NCBI RefSeq assembly: GCF_001590795.1
Contig: NZ_JXDL01000001.1
Span: 1,157,505 to 1,199,547 of the forward strand
Reading direction: 5' to 3'
DNA from: Bradyrhizobium sp. AT1
GTDB lineage: Bacteria; Pseudomonadota; Alphaproteobacteria; Rhizobiales; Xanthobacteraceae
Length of the DNA stretch: 42,043 nt
Positions 1-8,512 of this stretch are shown in pieces (positions within the stretch are counted from its first letter, which is position 1; every line of letters begins with the position of its first letter). The notes under the pieces are model-generated. The model worked only from the letters and a program-made list of their open reading frames with translations. It was not told where the DNA came from and ran no database searches. Both the position numbers and the translations under genes were made by a program.

Positions 1-90
1 CGCCGAGCGACAGCAAGCCTCGGGCGAAACGCGCCGCGAGATCGCGAAGGCGTGTCTGCGAGTTGAAGTGGGAATTGGAGAACGCCGACT
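1..90. repeat. Possible edge of a dispersed Bradyrhizobium intergenic element
   Basis: The minus strand can be read as RLRDLAARFARGL. I remember this phrase from spurious hypothetical proteins annotated in many Bradyrhizobium intergenic regions, so I read the stretch as the end of a dispersed non-coding element that continues beyond the window, not as a gene. The recognition is from memory and is uncertain. No other copy is visible in the window. Confidence 0.3.
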
Positions 91-126
91 GTGCACCTTG
101 CTCCGTCATTGCGAGCGCCACACCCG

Positions 127-291
127 CGCTCTCGTGCCCCGGACGCAGCGCAGCGGCCCGGCCGATGCGAAGCATCGTCCGGGGTGGTGCGCTGCAGAGC
201 CGGGGCCCATCCTTCAGAGAGTGCGGCCTGCTGGGTCCCGGCTCTGCGCAGCAGCGCAAGAGCGCTGCAGCGCGTCCGGGACACGAGCGCG
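127..291. repeat. Long imperfect inverted repeat, intergenic
   Basis: The left arm starts with CTCTCGTGCCCCGGACGC and the right arm ends with GCGTCCGGGACACGAGCG. Inner segments also pair: GCGCTGCAGAGCCGGGGCCC on the left matches GGGTCCCGGCTCTGCGCAGC on the right. The whole would fold into a long structured hairpin. The element fills the gap downstream of the leftward amidotransferase-like gene and could end its transcript. The architecture is that of dispersed palindromic elements in Bradyrhizobium genomes; that family assignment is from memory. Confidence 0.6.
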
Positions 292-293
292 AG

Positions 294-1067
294 TTACGCA
301 GCCGCCTTCTGCCGCGCGACCATGGCCTCGCCAAAGGCTTCGAACAGCTTGCGGTTGATGGGATTGTGCTGGGGATCGTATTCGGCGTGCCATTGCACGC
401 CGAGCGCAAAGGCCGGAGCTTCCGCGATGCGGATCGCCTCGATGGTACCGTCCTCGGCGACGCCCTCGATCAGCACGCGCTTGCCGGGCTCCAATATGCC
501 CTGCCCGTGCAGCGAATTGACCCGGATCTTCTCGCAGCCGAGCAGTCGTGCGAACGCCCCGCCCGGCGTCAGGTCGACGTCATGACGGTCGGCGAACACC
601 ACCGTCGGATCGGGGTGGATCTCGCCGTTCTCGAGCCGGGGCATGCGATGGTTCATGCGACCGGGAATCTCGCGGATTTCAGGATGCAGCGAGCCACCGA
701 AGGCGACGTTCATCTCCTGGAGGCCGCGGCAGATGCCGAACAGCGGCACCCCGCGGGCGACACAGGCGACCGAAAGCGCCAGCGCGACCTCGTCGCGATG
801 GATGTCGTACGGCTCGTGCCGCTCGCACGGGTCGACATTGAAGCGGGTCGGATGGACATTGGCGCGGGCGCCGGTGAGCACGATCCCGTCGACCACGTCG
901 AGCAGCGCGCCGATATCGGTGATGTCGGGGGAGCCCGCGAACATCACCGGCAAGCCGCCGGAAACCTCGGCCACCGCGCGCAAATTGCGCTCGCCGACCA
1001 TCTGGACCTGAAATCGATTTTCGACGCGATGGGAATTCCCGATCACGCCGACGACCGGCTTTCTCAT
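294..1067 (-). CDS. Gamma-glutamyl-gamma-aminobutyrate hydrolase family protein (peptidase C26)
   Basis: A 257-residue class I glutamine-amidotransferase-fold hydrolase of the PuuD type. Family members cleave gamma-glutamyl amides, for example gamma-glutamyl-GABA in putrescine breakdown. The nucleophile elbow GICRGLQEMN places Cys at residue 113. The motif GVQWHAEY near residues 223-230 supplies His227 and Glu229, completing the Cys-His-Glu triad. The N-terminal strand KPVVGVIGN and the segment DGIVLTGARANV are typical of the family, and the length is normal. It stands alone: no puu or aminotransferase partner is next to it, so its substrate cannot be read from context. A long inverted repeat lies just downstream. 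The family is certain and the substrate unknown. Confidence 0.88.
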   Translation of the reverse strand: MRKPVVGVIGNSHRVENRFQVQMVGERNLRAVAEVSGGLPVMFAGSPDITDIGALLDVVDGIVLTGARANVHPTRFNVDPCERHEPYDIHRDEVALALSVACVARGVPLFGICRGLQEMNVAFGGSLHPEIREIPGRMNHRMPRLENGEIHPDPTVVFADRHDVDLTPGGAFARLLGCEKIRVNSLHGQGILEPGKRVLIEGVAEDGTIEAIRIAEAPAFALGVQWHAEYDPQHNPINRKLFEAFGEAMVARQKAAA

Positions 1068-1157
1068 CTGCCGTTCCGCGCCTCTCCGAAAGAAGATTCC
1101 CCAAACATGCCTCTCGAATGGAACAAATTCAACAGAAGGGTACGCGGGACGGCAATG

Positions 1158-1868
1158 CTATTTTCGCGCAAATGCCTCCCGGGCCTCGCCTCCGGCAGGC
1201 AGGCCGGCGGCCTCCAATGCGGTCGCCGCCGCATCGCCCGGCGCGGCCAGCCAGGGCAGTTTCGCCTCGATTCCGCGCGTCACGGGGTTTCCCAGCACCC
1301 CGCCGAAATCAATCGGCCAAAACCCGTTGGGCACGATTTCGACCGTGAGCCCCCGGAGCGCGTAGCCCTCGCCTAGAACCGCCTCGGCATGGTCGGCAGC
1401 GACAAGCCGTGCGGTCTTGGGATCATTGGGATCGCCAAGGCTTACGAGCACGGGAATGAGGTCTGCCTGCACCGGGACGACGCCGGTCTGACGCTGGATA
1501 TCGTTGAACGAGACGCGGTTGCCGCGCGCGGCGCCATAGGCGCGGAGCGCGACATAGTTGATGTCGTCGAAGTCCAGCTTGGCGTCCTGCCGGTGCGCCA
1601 GCAACGCCACCAGATTCCCGCCTTTGCCGCGATTTTGGCCGAGATCGACGAACACCGCCTCCCCGCGCGTCGTGGTGCGGCCGCCGCGGTTATAGTTGCG
1701 GTCGGGCACGACCGCCAGAATGCCGGACCCGGTCTTGATCCCGTCGGGGGTCGTCACCTCGACCGTGAGGCGAAATTTGTGGCCCGGCCGGTTGATCCGG
1801 ATCTGGTCGCCGACCACGAGCACGGCCAGCAGCCCGAGCAGACCGGCCCATTTGCTGATGAAGCTCAA
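1158..1868 (-). CDS. Membrane-anchored protein of unknown function
   Basis: A 236-residue protein that I do not recognise. The first 20 residues form one hydrophobic segment after a short polar start, so it is an anchor or an uncleaved signal, and the rest is probably periplasmic. The body is mixed alpha/beta without Cys pairs, repeats or a known catalytic motif. The start is a TTG codon preceded by a G-rich sequence (GGGGGCGG) about six bases upstream. Alternative GTG codons lie inside the hydrophobic segment and would destroy it. The gene is divergent from the permease at 2004, with about 135 bases between them. Coding is supported by length and by a composition that fits its neighbours; the function is open. 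Confidence 0.65.
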   Translation of the reverse strand: MSFISKWAGLLGLLAVLVVGDQIRINRPGHKFRLTVEVTTPDGIKTGSGILAVVPDRNYNRGGRTTTRGEAVFVDLGQNRGKGGNLVALLAHRQDAKLDFDDINYVALRAYGAARGNRVSFNDIQRQTGVVPVQADLIPVLVSLGDPNDPKTARLVAADHAEAVLGEGYALRGLTVEIVPNGFWPIDFGGVLGNPVTRGIEAKLPWLAAPGDAAATALEAAGLPAGGEAREAFARK

Positions 1869-2003
1869 ACCGCCCCCATTGTTCTGTCCTCACCGCTCTG
1901 CACCGCCGCCGCGCCGGCGTCAAACCAGCGCGTAGACGCGGTCTTGATCACGGGCGCGTTTGTCGAGAGAGTGCGGCGCGCACCGCGCTGAAAAGGACCC
2001 GAT

Positions 2004-3155
2004 GTGACCATTCCCAAAGATGAACGCTCCCCCACCCGTGGCGACCTCGCTCGAGATCAGGCTTGGGCGATCTCGGTCGGCGGCATCGGTGTGGTGCTGT
2101 TCACCGCGCTGCTCGCCTTCACCTGGTATTTTGCCGCCACGGTGCTGCTGATCTTCACCGGCATGCTGCTCGGTCTCGGCCTCAACGCGCTGACGATCGC
2201 GCTCGGCCGCCGCGTGCCCCTGCCGCATGCGGTGCGGCTCGCGATCGTCTGCATCACGCTCGCTTTGATGCTCGTCGGCATCGCCTATCTCGGCGGCGCC
2301 ACCATTGCCGAGCAGGCGTCGTTGCTGAGCAAGACCCTGAAGTCGCAGCTCGCCAATGTCAGGTCCTTCCTCGACAGCCACGGCATCGACACCAGCTTCT
2401 TCGATCTCGGCAACGGTGCCGCCGACACCGCGAGCACGGCGTCCTCGGAGGCGGCGCCCGCACCGGCAGCGCCCTCGCGCGGCCCCTTGCCGAGCGCCGG
2501 CGCGCTGGCCTCCAGCGGCGGCGCGATCGTGAGCCAGACCTTCAAGGTGCTGCTCGGCACCATCCACGGTGTCGGCAACATCTTCATCGTGCTGTTCCTG
2601 GGCTTCGCCTTCGCCGCTCAGCCCGCCGCCTATCATGACGGCCTGCTGTACCTGGCGCCGGCCAGGCATCGCACCCGCGTCACTCTCATCATCGACCGCA
2701 TCAGCGAGACGCTGGAGCGCTGGCTGATCGCCCAGATCATCGTGATGCTCGCGGTCGGTATGGTGACCTGGATCGGGCTCGCCCTCATCGGCATTCCCGG
2801 CGCGTTCATCCTGGGGATTCAGGCCGGCCTGCTCGCCTTCATTCCAACGGTCGGGGCCATCATCGCCGGCGTCATCGTGGTGCTGGCGAGCCTCGCCTCG
2901 GGCTGGATCCCGGCGCTGTCGGCCTTCCTGCTCTTCATGGGCGTGCACGCCATGGAGAGCTACGTGCTGACGCCGATCCTGCAGCGGCAGGCGCTGGACA
3001 TCCCGCCGGCCACGCTGTTCGCGTTCCAGATCGTGCTCGGCGTCGTGTTCGGAATCTGGGGCTTGGCGCTGGCGCTGCCCCTGGTCGCCATCGCCAAGGT
3101 GATGATCGACCATTTCAAGACGTATGAGACGCCGGCTCTGGCGGAGGCGGCCTAG
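2004..3155 (+). CDS. AI-2E family transporter (PerM/YdiK/TqsA type permease)
   Basis: A 383-residue inner-membrane protein. Two transmembrane segments sit near the N-terminus (about 25-65), followed by one at about 75-95. A variable loop rich in Ala, Ser and Pro follows (residues 140-175), and then four to five segments occupy the C-terminal half. The stretch containing PTVGAIIAG and the VLTPILQRQALDIPPA segment are typical of the AI-2E transporter family. Family members export small molecules, including the signal AI-2 in TqsA, or act as sodium/proton antiporters, so the substrate cannot be inferred. The start is GTG, chosen because AAGGA lies seven bases upstream. No luxS or transport partner is present. 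Confidence 0.85.
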   Translation: MTIPKDERSPTRGDLARDQAWAISVGGIGVVLFTALLAFTWYFAATVLLIFTGMLLGLGLNALTIALGRRVPLPHAVRLAIVCITLALMLVGIAYLGGATIAEQASLLSKTLKSQLANVRSFLDSHGIDTSFFDLGNGAADTASTASSEAAPAPAAPSRGPLPSAGALASSGGAIVSQTFKVLLGTIHGVGNIFIVLFLGFAFAAQPAAYHDGLLYLAPARHRTRVTLIIDRISETLERWLIAQIIVMLAVGMVTWIGLALIGIPGAFILGIQAGLLAFIPTVGAIIAGVIVVLASLASGWIPALSAFLLFMGVHAMESYVLTPILQRQALDIPPATLFAFQIVLGVVFGIWGLALALPLVAIAKVMIDHFKTYETPALAEAA

Positions 3156-3169
3156 CGGCCTGATGCCGA

Positions 3170-3466
3170 TCAGGTCGTCAGCACGGTCTCGGTGTGCTCG
3201 ACCTCCGGAGGCGAGGCAAAATACTGGCCGACGAGACCGCGCCATTCGGTGAAATTCTCCGAGCCGCGGAAATCGACGGTGTGGTTCTCCAGCGTCGCCC
3301 ATTTCACCATCAGCCGGTAGCGCTGCGGCTTCTCGATCGATTTGTGCAGCTCGAAGCCGTGAAAGCCCTTGGAGCGGCCGAAAGCGGCCTTGGCCTTGGC
3401 GACGGCGGCTTCAAAGTCCTTCTCGCTGCCCGGCTTGACGTCGATTTGCGCAATCTCGGTGATCAT
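3170..3466 (-). CDS. Antibiotic biosynthesis monooxygenase (ABM) domain protein
   Basis: A 98-residue single-domain protein of the dimeric ferredoxin-like ABM fold. It opens with ITEIAQIDVKPGSEKDFEAA, which is the first strand and helix of the fold, and continues with the strand RYRLMVKWATLENH. Small ABM proteins act as cofactor-free monooxygenases or heme-degrading enzymes, or have no known activity. The name of the family does not imply antibiotic synthesis. The gene is convergent with the permease, with only 14 bases between the stop codons. GGAAAC lies just upstream of the ATG. There is no context that suggests a substrate. Confidence 0.82.
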   Translation of the reverse strand: MITEIAQIDVKPGSEKDFEAAVAKAKAAFGRSKGFHGFELHKSIEKPQRYRLMVKWATLENHTVDFRGSENFTEWRGLVGQYFASPPEVEHTETVLTT

Positions 3467-3519
3467 CGGTTTCCACCCGTTTTTGTTCGATGGGCCTGTC
3501 TAGCGCAGCCAACGGCAAA

Positions 3520-3542
3520 GAAAAAGGCGCCGAAACGGCGCC
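3520..3542 (-). terminator. Rho-independent terminator of the small gene at 3569-3808
   Basis: A perfect stem GGCGCC/GGCGCC with the loop GAAAC. On the minus strand it is followed by five T residues. It lies 27 bases after the stop codon of the leftward small membrane protein. Confidence 0.75.
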
Positions 3543-3568
3543 CTGGTCGGCTCAAAAATGCAGGTCTC

Positions 3569-3808
3569 TCAGACCAGCAGCAGGACCGTGCCCGCCACGA
3601 TGAGGGCGCAGCCGACGAACAGCGCGAGCGGCCAGGTACTGCGGCGGCTTTGCGTGTAGCGCCCCTGCGCGCGGCGTTCGTTGATCAGAGCGCTCTCATA
3701 TTCGTCCGCAGTCGAGAACAGACAGGCGAAACCGCTGCGGGCCGAGGCCGCGGCGGCTTCGAGCGACATCAGGGCGGCTTGCGGGTTCTGTCGACGGATC
3801 GATTCCAT
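3569..3808 (-). CDS. Small tail-anchored hypothetical protein
   Basis: A 79-residue protein. The N-terminal 55 residues are polar and Ala-rich and contain a segment YESALINERRAQGRY. The last 20 residues, from WPLALFVG to the terminal LLLV, form one transmembrane helix. This predicts a tail-anchored inner-membrane protein with its soluble part in the cytoplasm. I do not recognise a family. A well-formed terminator directly downstream supports a real transcription unit. No strong ribosome-binding site is seen before the ATG. It is followed upstream, on the same strand, by the diguanylate cyclase gene, 60 bases away. Confidence 0.6.
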   Translation of the reverse strand: MESIRRQNPQAALMSLEAAAASARSGFACLFSTADEYESALINERRAQGRYTQSRRSTWPLALFVGCALIVAGTVLLLV

Positions 3809-3868
3809 GACCGCAATGGTAGGGATCGAATGGTAAACAGAGCATTACCGCGGATGCCGCCTTGCGTC

Positions 3869-5089
3869 TCAGGCGGTGGCCGGCCGCACCTGCTGCGCGC
3901 CGATCCGCGCGGCGCTCTGTCGGCGCCAGTTCTCCAGCGACAACGGCAGCTCCTCCGCGGCCTCGACGCGGTTACGGCCGCCGCGCTTGGCCTGGTAGAG
4001 CGCGGTATCTGCCGAGGCCAGCAGCACCTCGAGCTCGGTGCCGGCCGGACCGCCGGCGACGCCGATGCTGACGGTGGTGTCGACCGGGCCCTCGTCGACC
4101 ACGACGCCGGAGGTCTCGAACGCCTCGCGTACACGCTCGGCGACCAGGACGCCCTCCTCCAGCGAACACGGCAGGAGCGCTGCGAATTCCTCGCCGCCGA
4201 TGCGGCCCGACAGGTCGGTGATGCGCAAATTGCTGACGACGACGGTCGAGAACAGCTTCAGCATCTCGTCGCCGGCGGGATGGCCGAAGCGGTCGTTGAT
4301 CGACTTGAAGTGGTCGATGTCGAAGATCATCACGGTGACGGGACGCCCCGCCTTAGCCTCGCGATCGATCACGCGCGAACAGGCCTCGGAGAAACCGCGC
4401 CGGTTCAGCATGCCGGTCAGCGGATCGGTCGACGCGGCGGTCCGGTGCGCGGTCACCGTGCGCTCGGACACCAGCATGAAGATCACGAACACGGTGCCGA
4501 CGGCATAGAGGATGAGCTCGACGGCGAACACGGTGACCCAGATGCTCGACGAGAATCCGGCATCGTGAGGACGCAGGAAGCTGCCGATCAGGATCGGCAG
4601 CATCAGCACGCAGCCATGCATCACCGGCATCACGAAGGCCGGCCAGCGCCGTTGCAGGCTCTTGCGCCGTTCGGTCCAGAGTTCGCTGGCGGTCAGCGCC
4701 GCATAGACCGAGACGATGCCGGCCCCGGCGATCATGCGCAGCATGGACGCCTCGGGATCGAGCAGCGTGACGGCGGCGACCCAGGCAATCGCGCCGAGCA
4801 CGAGACCGGGCCAGTTCGGCTTGCGGCCGTGGAAAACGCGCGCCGCGTTCCACACCATGCCGCAGGCGACGAAGCCGACGGCATTTAACGCCAGATAGAG
4901 ATGCGGCCCCAGCCTGTCGCCGGCCGCGGTCCACAGCGCGACGGAGGCGGCACCGAGCAGATAGGCGGTCCCCCACCATTTCAATGCAGGACTGTCTTCC
5001 TGCCTGCCGAAAAACACCATCATGGCGCCGAGCAGTGCGGCAACCATGGTGGCGACCAAATAGAGCGTGATGCTATCGAGCGACATCAT
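3869..5089 (-). CDS. Membrane diguanylate cyclase (GGDEF)
   Basis: A 406-residue protein that should make the second messenger c-di-GMP from two GTP. Six to seven hydrophobic segments cover residues 5-205, a membrane sensor module I cannot assign to a named MASE type. The GGDEF domain covers about 215-385. The active-site motif is GGEEF at 298-302, and the allosteric inhibitory site RxxD is intact as RITD at 289-292, five residues before it. FDIDHFKSIND carries the metal-binding Asp. It is therefore predicted to be active and product-inhibited. No EAL domain follows. Two ATG codons occur at the start (5089 and 5086), and a run of G lies about six bases before the first. The surface-polysaccharide locus about 7 kb away is a plausible c-di-GMP target, which is only inference. 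Confidence 0.92.
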   Translation of the reverse strand: MMSLDSITLYLVATMVAALLGAMMVFFGRQEDSPALKWWGTAYLLGAASVALWTAAGDRLGPHLYLALNAVGFVACGMVWNAARVFHGRKPNWPGLVLGAIAWVAAVTLLDPEASMLRMIAGAGIVSVYAALTASELWTERRKSLQRRWPAFVMPVMHGCVLMLPILIGSFLRPHDAGFSSSIWVTVFAVELILYAVGTVFVIFMLVSERTVTAHRTAASTDPLTGMLNRRGFSEACSRVIDREAKAGRPVTVMIFDIDHFKSINDRFGHPAGDEMLKLFSTVVVSNLRITDLSGRIGGEEFAALLPCSLEEGVLVAERVREAFETSGVVVDEGPVDTTVSIGVAGGPAGTELEVLLASADTALYQAKRGGRNRVEAAEELPLSLENWRRQSAARIGAQQVRPATA

Positions 5090-5245
5090 GTCGGCCCCCT
5101 TAAGCCATAGCAGTTACGCGATCGGTACATCCGATTTGCGCGCCCTTCCGAAGGCGACGCTATGTCCGGCGGGTTCCATTCAGGTTTTCGCGCGAGCCCA
5201 ATTTTTCCGGAAACACGCCATCAATTTGCGTACAAACGAACAGCA

Positions 5246-5273
5246 AAAAGGGCGCTGAAATCAGCGCCCTTTT
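5246..5273. terminator. Strong bidirectional terminator after rpsI
   Basis: A perfect palindrome of 13-base arms (AAAAGGGCGCTGA) separated by AA. Either strand ends the stem with a run of T. It lies 45 bases after the rpsI stop and ends the rplM-rpsI transcript. Being symmetric, it would also block readthrough from the other side. Confidence 0.9.
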
Positions 5274-5317
5274 GCATCTCATTGAAGCCGCTTTCGCGGC
5301 GAATGCGACAAAAGCGA

Positions 5318-5797
5318 TTAACGCTTCGAGAACTGGAAGGACCGGCGGGCCTTGGCCTTGCCGTACTTCTTGCGCTCGACCACGCGCGAGTCGCGGGTCA
5401 GGAAGCCGCCCTTCTTCAGCACGGAGCGCAGCTCCGGCTCGAAGTAAGTGAGCGCCTTGGAGATGCCGTGACGAACCGCACCGGCCTGGCCGGACAGACC
5501 GCCGCCGGCGACCGTGCAGATCACGTCGTACTGGCCGGAACGCGCGGCCACCGAGAACGGCTGCTCGATCATCATGCGCAGCACGGGACGGGCGAAATAG
5601 ACCTCGACCTCGCGCGAATTGACGGTGACCTTGCCGGCGCCCGGCTTGATCCACACGCGGGCGACCGCGTCCTTGCGCTTGCCGGTGGCATAGGCGCGGT
5701 TGAACTTGTCGACCTTCTTCTCGTGCTTGGGCGCGTCGGGCGAGGCCGCCGTCTTGAGCTGCGAGAGCTGGTCGAGCGACTGGATGGATTCGGCCAT
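5318..5797 (-). CDS. rpsI: 30S ribosomal protein S9
   Basis: A 159-residue S9 protein of the small ribosomal subunit. The conserved core runs from [18 protein letters not shown] through the C-terminal part [18 protein letters not shown], and the protein ends with the family tail [11 protein letters not shown], whose final residues reach the P site of the ribosome. The extension of about 30 residues before the core ([11 protein letters not shown] and on) is usual in Alphaproteobacteria. The gene follows rplM with one base between the stop and this ATG, so the two are co-transcribed and probably translationally coupled. A perfect terminator follows. Confidence 0.98.
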   Translation of the reverse strand: MAESIQSLDQLSQLKTAASPDAPKHEKKVDKFNRAYATGKRKDAVARVWIKPGAGKVTVNSREVEVYFARPVLRMMIEQPFSVAARSGQYDVICTVAGGGLSGQAGAVRHGISKALTYFEPELRSVLKKGGFLTRDSRVVERKKYGKAKARRSFQFSKR

Positions 5798-5798
5798 G

Positions 5799-6263
5799 TT
5801 ATGCGGCCCTCGTGTTCTTGCGGTTCAACTTGGCGATATCGACCTTCTCGGGCTGCTGCGCCTCGTGCGGATGATCGGCGCCGCCGTAGACACGGAGGTT
5901 GCCCATCTGCACGCGACCGAGCGGGCCACGCGGGATCATGCGCTCGACGGCCTTCTCGAGCACGCGCTCGGGATGCTTGCCCTCGAGGATCTGGCGCGCG
6001 GTGCGCTCCTTGACGTGGCCGACATAGCCGGTGTGCTTGTAATAGGTCTTCTGCTCGCGCTTGCGACCGGTGAGGACCGCATGCTGCGCGTTGATGATGA
6101 TGACGTTGTCGCCGCAATCAACGTGCGGAGTGTAGGTCGGGAGGTGCTTGCCGCGCAGGCGCATGGCAACGATGGTGGCGAGGCGGCCGACGACCAGACC
6201 CTTGGCGTCGATCAGCACCCACTTCTTCGTCACCTCAGCCGGCTTTGCCGAAAAGGTTTTCAT
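5799..6263 (-). CDS. rplM: 50S ribosomal protein L13
   Basis: A 154-residue L13 protein of the large ribosomal subunit, an early assembly protein. It carries the family start [20 protein letters not shown] and the motifs [20 protein letters not shown] and the segment [19 protein letters not shown]. The open frame extends further upstream, but the family start and the normal length point to the ATG at 6263, with GGAA about eight bases before it. It is the first gene of the rplM-rpsI operon. The 157 bases upstream are AT-rich compared with the rest of the window and must hold the ribosomal promoter; I could not fix its -35 and -10 boxes with confidence. Confidence 0.98.
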   Translation of the reverse strand: MKTFSAKPAEVTKKWVLIDAKGLVVGRLATIVAMRLRGKHLPTYTPHVDCGDNVIIINAQHAVLTGRKREQKTYYKHTGYVGHVKERTARQILEGKHPERVLEKAVERMIPRGPLGRVQMGNLRVYGGADHPHEAQQPEKVDIAKLNRKNTRAA

Positions 6264-6420
6264 GTCAGAGTTTCCGTGGACGGGAGCATCGGCGCGAACA
6301 CCGCACCGGACTGCGCGGGTTTCTAGAGAAGAGACGCGCAACGGTCAATGCCAGGCGACACAAATTAATCCTGAAATATCAATTACTTAAAAATATGGTG
6401 CGATATTACCTGCAAAAACC

Positions 6421-6849
6421 TCAAACAGTTGGAATGGAATAGGTCGAGGTGACGTGAGCGATTGGATCGGGCGAGGTGCCGGACAGCAGCTTGACCTCCC
6501 CCACCGCCAGGCGCTTGCCGAGCTTGAGCAACCGCGCCTCCGCCAGCACGTCCTGGCCGGGCTGGCCCTTGCGCAGGAAATTGATGTTGAGATTGGTGGT
6601 CACCGCGAGCCCGACCGGCCCGATCGCGGACAGCAGCACCACGTACATCGCGAAATCGGCCAACGCCATCAGCGTCGGGCCGGAGACGGTTCCGCCGGGC
6701 CGCAGCATCTTCTCGCTGAAACGCTGCCGCAGGAGGCAGGTCTGGCCGTCCGCGCTTTCGATCGTGATGTCGTCGCCGCTGAACGCCTGGGGAAATTCGA
6801 CGCGGAGGAACTGCTCGACATCCGCCACGCTCATTTTCGCTAACGCCAT
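6421..6849 (-). CDS. PaaI-type hotdog-fold thioesterase
   Basis: A 142-residue protein of the PaaI/4HBT superfamily, which hydrolyses acyl-CoA thioesters. The central helix region GGTVSGPTLMALADFAMYVV contains the Asp expected for the PaaI branch, and the strand TTNLNINFLRKGQPGQDVLA is typical of the hotdog sheet. The ATG at 6849 is chosen because GGGGAA sits four bases before it; a longer form from a GTG at 6861 would include that site. The gene diverges from an enoyl-CoA hydratase-like gene with 85 bases between, which suggests shared acyl-CoA chemistry. The acyl substrate is not evident. Confidence 0.88.
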   Translation of the reverse strand: MALAKMSVADVEQFLRVEFPQAFSGDDITIESADGQTCLLRQRFSEKMLRPGGTVSGPTLMALADFAMYVVLLSAIGPVGLAVTTNLNINFLRKGQPGQDVLAEARLLKLGKRLAVGEVKLLSGTSPDPIAHVTSTYSIPTV

Positions 6850-6934
6850 GCTGTTCCCCACCCTCGCTTCGCTTGCCCTGTTACATTAAGTTATCTGCGT
6901 CATTCAAATGCAATAATCCAACGGAAACGCTTCG

Positions 6935-7759
6935 ATGTCCGCCCAGGCCGCCCGCGCCCCCTCCCCGCAACCACCGATCCTGCTGCGCGAGACCAAAGGC
7001 TCCATCGCGGTCCTGACGCTGAACCGCCCGGCTGCCCGCAACAGCCTGTCGGCAGCGATGATCGCGAGCCTGCATGCCGAGCTCAACGACATCGGCAGCG
7101 ACAAGGCCGTCCGCGGCGTCGTGATCGCAGCCAACGGCCCGGCTTTCTCCGCCGGCCACGACATGAAGGAACTCACCGCGCGCCGCACTGACCCGGATCG
7201 GGGCCGCGCCTTCTTCGCCGAGATGATGACCGCCTGCAGCGCGATGATGCAGGCCATCGTGCATCTGCCCAAGCCCGTGGTGGCGTCCGTTCAGGGCATC
7301 GCGACCGCCGCCGGCTGCCAGCTCGTGGCAAGCTGCGACCTCGCCATCGCATCCGAAGCCGCAAGCTTCGCCACGCCCGGCGTCGACATCGGCCTGTTCT
7401 GCTCAACGCCGATGGTGGCGCTGTCGCGCAATGTCCCGCGCAAGCAGGCCATGGAGATGCTGTTGACGGGCGAGCCGATCCCCGCAACGCGTGCTCGCGA
7501 GATCGGGCTCATCAACCGCGTGGTTGCCGCCGGCAATGAGCGCTCCGCCGCGATCGAGCTCGCGCAACAGGTCGCGCTGAAATCCGCCTACACCGTCAAG
7601 CTCGGCAAGGAGGCGTTCTACCGCCAGGCCGAGATGAGCCTTGCGGAGGCCTATCGCTATGCCGCAGAGGTGATGACCGAAAACATGATGGCGCGCGACG
7701 CCGAGGAAGGCATCGGCGCCTTCATCGAGAAGCGCACGCCGACATGGCGGGATGAGTGA
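6935..7759 (+). CDS. Enoyl-CoA hydratase/isomerase family protein, ECHDC3-like
   Basis: A 274-residue crotonase-fold protein. The oxyanion-hole segments are present: SAGHDMKEL at about 72-80 and GIATAAGCQL at 121-130. The segment FATPGVDIGLFCSTP closely resembles the ECHDC3 branch. Aligned by eye with classical enoyl-CoA hydratase, the two catalytic glutamates are replaced, one by Gln129 and the other by Gly149. It may bind an acyl-CoA without hydrating it, or catalyse something else. Its stop codon overlaps the start of the CoA-binding protein gene by eight bases (7752-7759), so the two are translationally coupled. O-acetylhomoserine sulfhydrylase follows further down on the same strand. Confidence 0.87.
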   Translation: MSAQAARAPSPQPPILLRETKGSIAVLTLNRPAARNSLSAAMIASLHAELNDIGSDKAVRGVVIAANGPAFSAGHDMKELTARRTDPDRGRAFFAEMMTACSAMMQAIVHLPKPVVASVQGIATAAGCQLVASCDLAIASEAASFATPGVDIGLFCSTPMVALSRNVPRKQAMEMLLTGEPIPATRAREIGLINRVVAAGNERSAAIELAQQVALKSAYTVKLGKEAFYRQAEMSLAEAYRYAAEVMTENMMARDAEEGIGAFIEKRTPTWRDE

Positions 7760-8363
7760 CAACAAGAAAAGACGACAAATGAACCACGACGCCTATCCCG
7801 ACAATTACATCCGCGGCATCCTCAACTCCGTGAAATCGATCGCGATGGTCGGCGCTTCGCCGGTCAACGTGCGGCCAAGCTATTTCGCGTTCAAATATCT
7901 GGCGCAGCGCGGCTACGACATGATCCCGGTCAATCCCGGCCATGTCGGCAAGGAGCTGCTCGGCAAGCCTTTCGTCGCGTCCCTGTCGGATATCGACCGT
8001 CCCATCGACATGATCGACATCTTTCGCAACTCCAGCCACATCATGCCCGTGGTCGAAGAAGCGCTGACGCTCGATCCGCTGCCGAAGGTGATCTGGATGC
8101 AGCTCGGCGCGCGCGATGACGCCGCGGCGGCGAGAGCGGAATCGGTCGGCATCAAGGTGGTGATGAACCGCTGCCCCAAGATCGAGTATGGCCGCCTGTC
8201 CTCCGAGATCTCCTGGATGGGCGTGAATTCGCGCACGCTCAGTTCCAAGCGCGCGCCGGCACCGACACAAGGCATGCGGCTATCCCTCAATCGGATGAGC
8301 GTCGGCGGCGGCGATACCGCGGCCTCCGATCGCGCCGCCAAAAACAAGAGCGAGCAAAGCTGA
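7752..8363 (+). CDS. CoA-binding domain protein (YccU type)
   Basis: A 203-residue protein with one Rossmann-like CoA-binding domain. The first strand and glycine loop read SIAMVGASPVNVRPSY, and the segments GYDMIPVNPGHVGKELLG and PKVIWMQLGARDDAAA are family hallmarks. The domain ends near residue 160 and is followed by a polar tail rich in Ser, Gly and Lys. Proteins of this type bind CoA but have no assigned reaction. Two starts are possible: the ATG at 7752, overlapping the upstream gene, or an ATG at 7779 that opens MNHDAYPDNY, the family-like start. I list the first because of the overlap. Confidence 0.88.
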   Translation: MSDNKKRRQMNHDAYPDNYIRGILNSVKSIAMVGASPVNVRPSYFAFKYLAQRGYDMIPVNPGHVGKELLGKPFVASLSDIDRPIDMIDIFRNSSHIMPVVEEALTLDPLPKVIWMQLGARDDAAAARAESVGIKVVMNRCPKIEYGRLSSEISWMGVNSRTLSSKRAPAPTQGMRLSLNRMSVGGGDTAASDRAAKNKSEQS

Positions 8364-8512
8364 CGCAATCGCGAACGATTCTTTTCGCGAACGCGACAAT
8401 GCGTAGCAAGATCGTTCCCAAATGGTCTTGATGTGAAGCGGCGCCTTGACGGCGAGCGCGGCGCCCATCAGCATCCGCGCGATTTTCAGGCCAAGAGAAC
8501 AGGACGCCCTCA

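Noticed and set aside
1..109. Possible N-terminal part of a leftward gene (ATG at 109) running off the left edge
   Set aside because: The reading frame is open, but its translation resembles a dispersed intergenic element that is often annotated by mistake, and its ATG lies next to repeat sequence.
3194..4888. A 564-codon rightward frame over the ABM and cyclase genes
   Set aside because: It is a shadow frame; both opposite-strand genes have clear domains and catalytic motifs.
8364..8512. SAM-II riboswitch before the O-acetylhomoserine sulfhydrylase gene
   Set aside because: Expected from family knowledge, but I found no match to the conserved pseudoknot segments. A covariance-model search would settle it.
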